Positions 1 to 5,224 of a DNA stretch of 5,224 bases are shown here, piece after piece. The stretch covers positions 1-5,224 of the forward strand of contig JAUWTC010000234.1 in the NCBI GenBank assembly GCA_030609785.1, given 5' to 3'. The first letter of the stretch is position 1. Each line of letters starts with the position of its first letter. The position numbers were made by a program, and so were the translations under genes. The notes beneath the pieces were generated by a model, which saw only the letters and a list, made by a program, of their open reading frames with translations, did not search any database and was not told the origin of the DNA. This DNA is from Holophagae bacterium. GTDB taxonomy: Bacteria > Acidobacteriota > Thermoanaerobaculia > Thermoanaerobaculales > Sulfomarinibacteraceae.

Positions 1-2
1 AG

Positions 3-854
3 ATGAGTGACACTCCGACTCTTCGGCCGACGCCTTCGAACCAATTCTCCTTTTCCCGTTTGAAGACTTTTCATCAGTGTCCCTTTCGCTACCGCTTGCG
101 GTATCTCAAGGGTCTCAAGGAGGCATTCCGGTCGATCGAGAGCTTTCTCGGCAACACCGTGCACGATGTTTTGGAGTGGATGTACGGCGAGCGGGGAGAG
201 GGCCGGAGCCCAGAGTTGGCTGAGGTGCTGGAGCGCTTCGAAGAGGCCTGGCGTCAGGACTGGCCCGAGGATGTGGCGATCATCCGCACCGATGAGGGGC
301 CGGACGTCTATTACCGAAGAGGCCGGGAGATGCTCGAGCAATTCCACGGCGAAGTCTTTGCCAACGACCGTTCCGAGACCCTCGCTCTTGAACAGCGCTT
401 CGCAACGCGGCTGTCCGAGCGCGTCGGTTTCACGGGGTTTGCCGACAGGGTCGGCAGAACGGCCCAGGGCGTACTCTTCGTCGTCGACTACAAGACTTCG
501 AAGAATATGGGCGACGCCTCTGATTTCTCCGAAGGCCTGCAGGCACCTCTCTATGCGGCCTGTGCCTTGGAGAACCACGGCGACGAGGTCGCTTTGGCCG
601 GCTACCACTACCTTCGCCACGGGAAATCGAACTGGCACGAGGTCGACCGGGAAAAGGGACGCGAGCTGCTCGAGAGATTCAAGAACATGGCCGAAGAGGC
701 ATTGGACACGACTGAGTTTCCCGCCAAGCCCGGCATCCTCTGCGCCTGGTGCGGCTTCAACCACATCTGCACCTTTGCCGAGGTGCCCGAGGCTTTCTCG
801 GGAGGTCGCCGCCTGACGGAAGAAAAGATGGGGGCGTTTTCGAACGAGGGTTGA
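3..854 (+). CDS. Stand-alone RecB/AddB-family PD-(D/E)XK nuclease with Fe-S cysteine motif
   Basis: 283-residue cytoplasmic protein predicted to cut DNA with a metal-dependent RecB-type nuclease fold. Visible core motifs: FLGNTVHDVLE (residues 48-58, the conserved G-x-x-x-H with His54), GFADR (Asp148), VVDYKTSK (Asp162 and Lys164, the D-x-K pair) and QAPLY (Gln180 to Tyr184, the Q-x-x-x-Y DNA-binding motif). Four cysteines match the [4Fe-4S] arrangement known from AddB and Cas4: Cys26 in FHQCPFRYR near the N-terminus, and Cys247, Cys250 and Cys256 as CxxC-x5-C near the C-terminus. All key residues are present, so it should be active. It has no helicase domain, and at 283 residues it is a single-domain member of the family; its substrate and partner are unknown. 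The ATG at base 3 is taken as the start because FSFSRLKTFHQCP normally lies close to the N-terminus, but the ribosome binding site and any upstream alternative fall outside the window. Cas4 is an alternative name, but no CRISPR array or cas gene is seen here. It is convergent with the hydrolase gene, 60 nt away. Confidence 0.92.
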   Translation: MSDTPTLRPTPSNQFSFSRLKTFHQCPFRYRLRYLKGLKEAFRSIESFLGNTVHDVLEWMYGERGEGRSPELAEVLERFEEAWRQDWPEDVAIIRTDEGPDVYYRRGREMLEQFHGEVFANDRSETLALEQRFATRLSERVGFTGFADRVGRTAQGVLFVVDYKTSKNMGDASDFSEGLQAPLYAACALENHGDEVALAGYHYLRHGKSNWHEVDREKGRELLERFKNMAEEALDTTEFPAKPGILCAWCGFNHICTFAEVPEAFSGGRRLTEEKMGAFSNEG

Positions 855-860
855 GTCGAA

Positions 861-893
861 GGGCGGACACGGGTGGACACGGGGGTCCACCCC
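861..893. repeat. GC-rich hairpin between convergent genes, possible bidirectional terminator
   Basis: A 10-bp direct repeat (gggcggacac at 861-870, gggtggacac at 871-880) runs into a perfect inverted repeat: gggtggac at 871-878, a 6-nt loop at 879-884, and gtccaccc at 885-892. It lies between the stop codons of two convergent genes, where a shared terminator would be expected. Neither strand has a T-run after the stem, so an intrinsic terminator is not well supported. The wording (ggacacgggggtccacccctaca) resembles small dispersed GC-rich repeats that I recall from intergenic regions of environmental bacteria. That resemblance is from memory and was not searched. Confidence 0.55.
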
Positions 894-899
894 TACAAT

Positions 900-919
900 T
901 CGCGTCTTCGTGGTTCAAT
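900..919 (-). repeat. Short remnant of the 'gaaccgcaaagacgc' repeat family overlapping the hydrolase stop
   Basis: Read on the minus strand this stretch is attgaaccacgaagacgcg. It matches the repeat at the far side of the hydrolase gene: tttgaaccgccaagacgc begins at 2468 on the plus strand, and attgaaccgcaaagaacgc runs down from about 2560 on the minus strand. The shared core is tgaaccNcNaagacgc. The hydrolase stop codon TGA (915-917 on the plus strand) is itself the 'tga' of this core. It is short, so chance similarity is possible. Confidence 0.4.
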
Positions 920-2453
920 CCGCCTTGTCGTCTCCATGAACCACTCGCTCAAACACCACCGGCGCCACCCCCGACTGCAAACGGGCGGCGACGGCGTTGA
1001 CCTGGCCGCCGTCTTGAGACGTAAACGTCATGATGAACCGGTCGCCGAGGCCCTCCGCATCGAAATGGAAAATGAAGGTCTCGCCGGTCAGGTGTTCCAG
1101 CCATCCGCCGAGGTCACGGAACTCGCCCGTAAGGTCGCCGTCCTCACGGAAATCGACCGTCAACCGCCCGTAGGCGGGGTGGTCGTAGCTCCCGACATAG
1201 GCGTCCAGCGGGAAGATCGGCGGCGCATTGAGGTCTTTCAACGCATTGATGCGGGTCCATTCCGCCTTTTCGAGTTCGAGCAGAATGCGGTGTTCCTCGC
1301 GGAAGCGTCTATTCCAGTCGATCTCGCTCAAGCTCAACAGCCGGTCGATGACCCACCGGGACACAACCTCCGGAACCCGGTTTCGGGAGCGATTGGTCAA
1401 GACCACGATACCGATGTCCTCAAACGGCAGGAAGGCCACCAGGGAGTAGTATCCGTCGATCGAGCCCACGTGGTGCACCATCAGACGGCCTCGATAGGTT
1501 TGGGCGAACCAGCCCAGAGCGTAGGCGGAAAGAGGGTTTTCCAGGGTGGGTCGAGTGGGTACCGTTACGACGGGTTGGTGGAGGCTCTTGAGGACCTCGT
1601 CGGGGAAGATTGTTTGTCGGTCGCCGTGGCCGGCCGCCAGATGGGCCTCGAGCCACCGGCTCATGTCGTCGGCCGTAGAGCACATCGACAGGGCCGGGCC
1701 GACGGCCCAACCGGTGTAAGGCGGCACGGCCAAGGCGACATCTGATGGGCCCAAGCGATGCGGTTGCGCGACGTTGGACTCCGTTTTCGGCGCCTCTTCG
1801 AAAAAGGTCCTCGACATCTTCAGGGGTTGGAGAATTCGACGCTGGACAAACGCCTCCCAGGTTGTGGCCGACGCCGCCCCTATCAGGCGGCCCGCAACCA
1901 TGTACATCAGGTTCGAGTACTGGAACCGGTCTCGGAACGGGGCGCTGGATTCCAGGTGGCGAAGACGCCCGATCATGTCATCGCGGCCGAGGTCCGACCG
2001 GTACCACAGGGCATCATGTCGGGGGAGCCCGGTACGGTGGGTCAGGAGGTCCTTGAGGGTGCAGTTCAGTGTCGCCTGCCCGTCGCGAAGGTGGAAGTTC
2101 GGGAGGGCGGTTCGCACCTTGTCGTCCCAGTTCAACAGGCCCTCGTCGACCAGCATGGCGGCTGCGGTTGCCGTGAAGGATTTGGTCACCGAGCCGATGC
2201 CGAAAACCGTCTGCGGGGTTACGGGGCGGTTGTCGCGCACGCCAAGGACGCCGAAGCCGCCGGAATAGACCGTGCGGTTTCCCTGGACGACGGCGACGGC
2301 GACACCCGGAACTCCCCAGTCGGCTCGGATGCTCTCCGCCAGGGCAGGCAGCCCGGCCAATGGATCCGGATCGGCTGCCCCCACCATCCCGGGTACCAGG
2401 CCAAGAACGAGACCAATAACCGCTACTCGCCGAATGAATCTAAGGGATCTCAT
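915..2453 (-). CDS. Exported beta-lactamase-like (class C / PBP-type) serine hydrolase with DUF3471-like C-terminal domain
   Basis: 512-residue protein of the Beta-lactamase (PF00144) family. Members include AmpC-type beta-lactamases, D-alanyl-D-alanine carboxypeptidases and esterases, so the substrate cannot be named. The N-terminus MRSLRFIRRVAVIGLVLG is a Sec signal peptide with cleavage likely near Ala26/Ala27; there is no lipobox, so a soluble periplasmic or secreted protein is expected. Catalytic motifs: SVTK at 88-91 (S-x-x-K, nucleophile Ser88), YSN at 179-181, and HVG at 328-330 (the H-x-G third motif). LLTHRTGLP (136-144) is also a family hallmark. Residues about 395-512, starting near PLDAYVGSYDHPAYGRLTV, look like the beta-rich DUF3471 domain often attached to these hydrolases. 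The start is ATG at 2453 because it places the signal peptide at the N-terminus, although no Shine-Dalgarno is visible before it. The frame stays open upstream through the repeat, so a longer start at 2630 cannot be excluded. It lies 176 nt downstream of the macroglobulin gene on the same strand. Family assignment is sure; the true reaction is not. Confidence 0.92.
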   Translation of the reverse strand: MRSLRFIRRVAVIGLVLGLVPGMVGAADPDPLAGLPALAESIRADWGVPGVAVAVVQGNRTVYSGGFGVLGVRDNRPVTPQTVFGIGSVTKSFTATAAAMLVDEGLLNWDDKVRTALPNFHLRDGQATLNCTLKDLLTHRTGLPRHDALWYRSDLGRDDMIGRLRHLESSAPFRDRFQYSNLMYMVAGRLIGAASATTWEAFVQRRILQPLKMSRTFFEEAPKTESNVAQPHRLGPSDVALAVPPYTGWAVGPALSMCSTADDMSRWLEAHLAAGHGDRQTIFPDEVLKSLHQPVVTVPTRPTLENPLSAYALGWFAQTYRGRLMVHHVGSIDGYYSLVAFLPFEDIGIVVLTNRSRNRVPEVVSRWVIDRLLSLSEIDWNRRFREEHRILLELEKAEWTRINALKDLNAPPIFPLDAYVGSYDHPAYGRLTVDFREDGDLTGEFRDLGGWLEHLTGETFIFHFDAEGLGDRFIMTFTSQDGGQVNAVAARLQSGVAPVVFERVVHGDDKAD

Positions 2454-2470
2454 CGGTCGAACAGATATTT

Positions 2471-2558
2471 GAACCGCCAAGACGCAAAGAGCGCTAAGGG
2501 GTTTTATTACAATATTTTCTTTACGTTCCCTTTGCGGCCTTAGCGTTCTTTGCGGTTC
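2471..2558. repeat. Imperfect inverted repeat of a dispersed 'gaaccgc-aaagacgc' element
   Basis: The left arm (2471-2499) reads gaaccg, ccaagacg, caaagagcgctaagg. The right arm (2538-2558) is, on the other strand, gaaccg followed by caaagaacgctaagg. The arms therefore form 6 + 15 base pairs with one G-U wobble (as plus-strand RNA) and an 8-nt bulge in the left arm, closing on a 38-nt AT-rich loop (2500-2537) that contrasts with the GC-rich surroundings. It fills most of the gap between the macroglobulin stop and the hydrolase start. I recognise the pattern from memory as a repeat type scattered through intergenic DNA of many environmental genomes, often mis-called as short proteins (NRQDAKSAKG-like peptides in one reading direction). 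Possible roles are a transcript-stabilising or attenuating hairpin, or simply a mobile repeat; no terminal T-run marks a terminator. Confidence 0.75.
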
Positions 2559-2584
2559 AATTGTGTTCTTGTGTTCGTCCTCTC

Positions 2585-2614
2585 TTTTTGTGCCTTTTTG
2601 TGCCTTTTTGTGGC
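2585..2614. repeat. Three tandem 10-bp units (tttttgtgcc)
   Basis: Units at 2585-2594 and 2595-2604 are identical (tttttgtgcc), and the third, 2605-2614, is tttttgtggc. On the minus strand they read as aggcacaaaa-type repeats, which in the frame open into the hydrolase give SHKKAQKGTK, a low-complexity peptide typical of translated repeat DNA rather than a real protein. The block lies 16 nt beyond the macroglobulin stop codon, between it and the inverted repeat. A degenerate continuation (gaacacaagaacacaa on the minus strand) links it to the inverted repeat, so the two probably belong to one composite element. Confidence 0.7.
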
Positions 2615-2624
2615 TATTCCTTCC

Positions 2625-2645
2625 CATCATCAGTCCTTGATCTTC
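2625..2645 (-). promoter_or_regulatory. Stop-start overlap TGATG with AGGA, possible translational coupling site
   Basis: On the minus strand the macroglobulin stop TGA (2632-2630) overlaps an ATG at 2630-2628, followed at once by a second ATG (2627-2625). An AGGA lies three bases before the TGATG. This ATG is in frame with the hydrolase and would give a 571-residue protein with a repeat-encoded N-terminal extension of 59 residues, which would bury the signal peptide. Spacing of AGGA to the ATG is short. I think the overlap is more likely fortuitous or a relic than the used start, but the unbroken frame makes it worth recording. Confidence 0.25.
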
Positions 2646-5224
2646 AGTGTGTGCCCCGCAGAGTAGGCGCCGAACTCGGGAGCGTACATGCTCTGGAGGA
2701 CCACCGGCGCCACCTTGAAGGTGCCGGCCATCACCGCGCGCAGTCGGTAGCGGAAGGTGTACTCCCCGGCGGGCAGCCACTCGAAGAAGAGGTTGGACCC
2801 GGAGTCGCGGACCTCTTCGTAGGCGGCGACGCCGAGGTCCCACCGCCAGCCGGACCGCAGGGCCTCCGGCTCAAAGCCGGCGCCTCGAGGCGAACGCAGA
2901 TGGACGTATTCCGCCTCGTGGCGAGCCTTGATCCTCAGCTCAACCTCGAGCTGGTCGCCGATATCGAGATGTGTTCCCGGGGTCATCGGTTCCAGTACGT
3001 ACTCGCCGCCGACCAGCTTCCGTCGATAGAGAGTGCGTTCGACGCTGAAGAGATCGCCGTCGCCCTTCTCCGGCAACTTCTCGGTGGAGAAATGCCATGT
3101 TGCCGTGGCGAAGGCGATGCCCGGTGTGTCCTTCTCGACGATGGTGGTGGCCATTGTCTTTGGATCGACCTCGGGGCCAGGAATGACCACACGTGCGTCC
3201 TTGCCGGTGAAGGCATGTGGCTCGAAGATGAAGTGGCGGGTGATAGGGCCGACGGTGACCTTGGCCTCTTCGCGCTGACCCAGCTGTCCCTCGTGTTCGA
3301 GGTAGTGGACCAGAGCGTAGACGACCTCGGCGGTCGTTCGGGTGCTCTCCCAGTGATTGAGCTTCTTGTTGAGGTAGATCCACTGGACCAGGCCCAATCG
3401 CCGATCGTCGTCGGGGTCGAGTTCAGTCAAGGCTCTCAGGGCGACGGCGTGGGTCTCGACGGTGTCGTTGTACCAGAGCCAGGCTCGTTCCTCGGGCGCC
3501 CAGAAGGTGCCCAGGTCGCGGTCGGTCTTGGCCGAGTCCATCACCGAATCCCAGACCAGGTGGGCATCGCTATTTCTGCCGGCCCGTTTGAGGGTCATCG
3601 CCAGATATGCCTTGAGGCGGGGCGAGTGGGTCTTCCAGTGGGAGAAACTGAAGTTGAGCATGCGCTCCCTGTCGTCTGAGGTGAAGACACCGCCGGTCCA
3701 GCTCTCGTCGGGATAGGAGGAGAGTACGAAGTTGAGCCAGGTGATCGTCTCCCAGCAGCAGCCGGTTTCGACCATCCGCTCGGCAATATCGTCGAGGTAG
3801 TGGCGGTGCATGTAGGCCCAGGCGTCGACGATGACGTCACGGGGTACGTCCACTTCAAATTCCAGAGCGTGGGCGAAGCCCGCCAGGACGTAGAGGGTCA
3901 TGTAGGGCGACGGTGGGCCGCCCGGCCACCACGGGAAGGCGCCCAGCGAGGTCTGGACCTTCTCCAGATCGGCCAACGAGGCCCGACGCTGGGCTTCGGC
4001 AATGCGGGGATCCAGCAGCTTGATCAAATCCTCGGGCCCTTCGTCGCCGCCCCGACTCCGTACCAACCACGGGGTCTCTTCGAGGACCAGTTTGCGGTTG
4101 GGGTCGTCCGAGTCCCATGCCTCCAGCCGGGTGTCCCTCTCGGCCATCGTCTCGGCCATCTTCGCGACCGCGGGGTAGCGATCGAAGACCGAGGTAACGA
4201 TTCCGGTTGACAGGAAGCGGTTGAGGGTCTGTTCGGTGCACTCGTAGGGGTAGTCGATCAGATAGGGCAGGGCATCAAGCACGCCGTAGAAGAGCTGGGC
4301 GTCGACCGACACGACCAGCTGATCGTGGATCAGGGTCGGGTCATCGCTTAACATGTCGGGGAAGGTCAGTTCGCGCCGATCGGCGTCGCGAAGAGCGGCG
4401 AACCGGCTCTGGAGCAGGTGCATGCGCCCCGGCAGCACCGGTAGGGGTCGAATTTCACCATCGGAGAAATCACCGGCCGTCGCTGTGACCTTGAAGGTGA
4501 TCAAACCTGGACGGGGCGGGACCTTGAACGGGAAGGTCAGGGTCGTGCCCTGGCCCGGCTCGACGGTGAAAGATGTATCGTCGGCCTTTTGGGGGTCGAT
4601 GGCGAAGGCCGGACGCAGGTCCTCGCCGGTGTCGGGGTCAGTCAGTTCGAGACGAAGTGAACCCTCGAGAGTGCTCTCTCCGGCGTTGTTGACGACGACC
4701 CGGAGAGCCGCATCGTCTCCTTCCCGGAGAAAGCGCGGCACTGCGGGCCGGACCATCAGTTCCTTGACGGTCTTGACCTGTCGCCGCTCCGAGGCGCCAC
4801 GGAGGTCCCGTGTGACGGCGTGAACCCACAGATTCCACTCGGTCACCGAGTCCGGCGTTTCGAACTCGATCACGACCGAGCCGTCCTCTGAAGGCACCAG
4901 GTGGGGGAAGAAGAAGGCGGTTTCGGCGAAGTTGGAGCGAATCTCGGTCCCGGGTCCCTGGTCCGGTGGCTGTTGATCTCCGGAAATCTCCTCGTCGAAA
5001 GCCATCGATTCCGGGACCTCGGCAGTCACGGCCACTGCGTCAGCTTCCATCATCGGAGCCGGCGCCGCCATTGCCATCTCGCGCATGGCGCCGGATTTCA
5101 TGAGATAGCGCCCGCCTCTGTGGCCCGGGCCGCCGATGCCGTACCCGTCCAGCATTCTCAGACGATCGCGGCCGAGAGACGGTGGTGACGGCACGAGGAT
5201 GAAGCCGTTCTCGTCCCGCCAAGC
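2630..5224 (-). CDS. Bacterial alpha-2-macroglobulin family protein, C-terminal part (5' end outside window)
   Basis: 864 residues are visible, and the frame stays open to the last base. Bacterial members usually reach about 1,500-2,000 residues, so roughly half is missing. They are large envelope proteins thought to trap proteases by covalent thioester attachment. Domains in visible numbering: a Met/Ala-rich, acidic low-complexity segment (about 42-95) in the bait-region position; the A2M domain starting at RSNFAETAFFFPHLV (96-110); the thioester motif YPYECTEQTLNRF with Cys329 and Gln332; an alpha/alpha-toroid thioester domain (about 315-610) including WWPGGPPSPYMTLYVL from Trp432; and a C-terminal beta domain (about 740-864) ending MYAPEFGAYSAGHTLKI, typical of the bacterial MG10 region. 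Cys and Gln of the thioester are both kept, so it should be reactive. The GTG at 5194 is not a credible start, since the family sequence plainly continues upstream. Signal peptide or lipobox cannot be seen. The usual E. coli neighbour is the penicillin-binding protein gene pbpC; here the downstream neighbour is a PBP/beta-lactamase-fold hydrolase. Confidence 0.93.
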   Translation of the reverse strand, partial: AWRDENGFILVPSPPSLGRDRLRMLDGYGIGGPGHRGGRYLMKSGAMREMAMAAPAPMMEADAVAVTAEVPESMAFDEEISGDQQPPDQGPGTEIRSNFAETAFFFPHLVPSEDGSVVIEFETPDSVTEWNLWVHAVTRDLRGASERRQVKTVKELMVRPAVPRFLREGDDAALRVVVNNAGESTLEGSLRLELTDPDTGEDLRPAFAIDPQKADDTSFTVEPGQGTTLTFPFKVPPRPGLITFKVTATAGDFSDGEIRPLPVLPGRMHLLQSRFAALRDADRRELTFPDMLSDDPTLIHDQLVVSVDAQLFYGVLDALPYLIDYPYECTEQTLNRFLSTGIVTSVFDRYPAVAKMAETMAERDTRLEAWDSDDPNRKLVLEETPWLVRSRGGDEGPEDLIKLLDPRIAEAQRRASLADLEKVQTSLGAFPWWPGGPPSPYMTLYVLAGFAHALEFEVDVPRDVIVDAWAYMHRHYLDDIAERMVETGCCWETITWLNFVLSSYPDESWTGGVFTSDDRERMLNFSFSHWKTHSPRLKAYLAMTLKRAGRNSDAHLVWDSVMDSAKTDRDLGTFWAPEERAWLWYNDTVETHAVALRALTELDPDDDRRLGLVQWIYLNKKLNHWESTRTTAEVVYALVHYLEHEGQLGQREEAKVTVGPITRHFIFEPHAFTGKDARVVIPGPEVDPKTMATTIVEKDTPGIAFATATWHFSTEKLPEKGDGDLFSVERTLYRRKLVGGEYVLEPMTPGTHLDIGDQLEVELRIKARHEAEYVHLRSPRGAGFEPEALRSGWRWDLGVAAYEEVRDSGSNLFFEWLPAGEYTFRYRLRAVMAGTFKVAPVVLQSMYAPEFGAYSAGHTLKIKD
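4229..4240 (-). other. Thioester motif CTEQ of the macroglobulin
   Basis: The codons encode Cys-Thr-Glu-Gln inside YPYECTEQTLNRFL. In thioester-containing proteins the Cys side chain and the Gln side chain of C-x-E-Q form the internal thioester that captures an attacking protease. Eukaryotic proteins usually have CGEQ and E. coli YfhM has CLEQ; Thr in the second position is, as I recall, common in bacterial members. The intact motif argues that this is the thioester-active type and not a degenerate paralogue. Confidence 0.85.
4940..5101 (-). other. Putative bait region: Met/Ala-rich then acidic low-complexity stretch
   Basis: This 54-residue segment just before the A2M domain is rich in Met and Ala (MKSGAMREMAMAAPAPMMEA and on) and then in acidic residues, Pro and Gln, with little predicted fold. 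In alpha-2-macroglobulins the exposed protease-cleavable bait region lies in this part of the chain. Assignment is by position and composition only; bait regions are not conserved in sequence. Confidence 0.5.

Noticed and set aside
3..854. Cas4 assignment for the nuclease
   Set aside because: The Fe-S and nuclease motifs are shared with AddB and orphan RecB-like proteins, and 283 residues is longer than the Cas4 proteins I know. Without CRISPR context the narrower name is not supported.
873..1745. Long plus-strand open frame (about 290 codons) opposite the hydrolase
   Set aside because: It is antisense to the well-supported hydrolase with its signal peptide and catalytic motifs, and its translation matches no family I recognise. 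GC-rich coding DNA commonly leaves such open antisense frames.
2454..2530. Sigma-70-type promoter for the hydrolase in the AT-rich loop
   Set aside because: Candidate -10-like sequences (for example tattgt, tatctg on the minus strand) have no convincing -35 partner at proper spacing, and low GC in the loop makes chance matches likely.
2471..2614. CRISPR array in the repeat-rich gap
   Set aside because: The repeats are an inverted pair plus 10-bp tandem units without regular spacers; no cas gene is present.
1758..3679. Plus-strand open frames at 1758-2543 and 2561-3679
   Set aside because: They run antisense to the hydrolase or macroglobulin, cross the repeat region, and give low-information translations with repeat-derived peptides such as NRQDAKSAKG.
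2630..5194. GTG at 5194 as the true start of the macroglobulin
   Set aside because: The frame continues open to the last base of the window, and what is visible begins mid-protein for this family, without a signal peptide or the N-terminal macroglobulin domains.

Overview
The window is GC-rich (roughly 60% or a little more by eye) with long, densely packed reading frames, which fits a free-living Gram-negative bacterium. Two protein families present here (a large envelope alpha-2-macroglobulin and a serine hydrolase with a DUF3471-like tail), plus imperfect repeats of the 'aaccgcaaagacgc' kind, are what I associate with environmental phyla such as Acidobacteriota or Planctomycetota. That placement is a low-confidence inference; no taxonomic marker gene is present.

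Layout: (1) 3-854, plus strand: a complete stand-alone RecB/AddB-type PD-(D/E)XK nuclease with an Fe-S cluster cysteine set. (2) 855-914: a 60-nt convergent junction with a GC-rich hairpin and a short repeat remnant. (3) 915-2453, minus strand: an exported class-C-beta-lactamase-like serine hydrolase with a C-terminal DUF3471-like domain. (4) 2454-2629: a 176-nt gap made almost wholly of dispersed-repeat sequence, namely a long imperfect inverted repeat around an AT-rich loop, followed by three tandem 10-bp units. (5) 2630 to the window end, minus strand: the C-terminal part (864 residues visible) of a bacterial alpha-2-macroglobulin with an intact thioester motif; its 5' end lies outside the window.

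The macroglobulin and the hydrolase point the same way (macroglobulin upstream) and may be co-transcribed across the repeat; both are expected to act outside the cytoplasm. The nuclease is convergent with them and is a cytoplasmic DNA-processing enzyme, so a functional link to the other two is not indicated. I see no CRISPR array, tRNA, rRNA, transposase or phage gene, and no evidence of a novel multi-gene system. The repeat-filled gap and its related remnant at the other end of the hydrolase gene are the most unusual parts.
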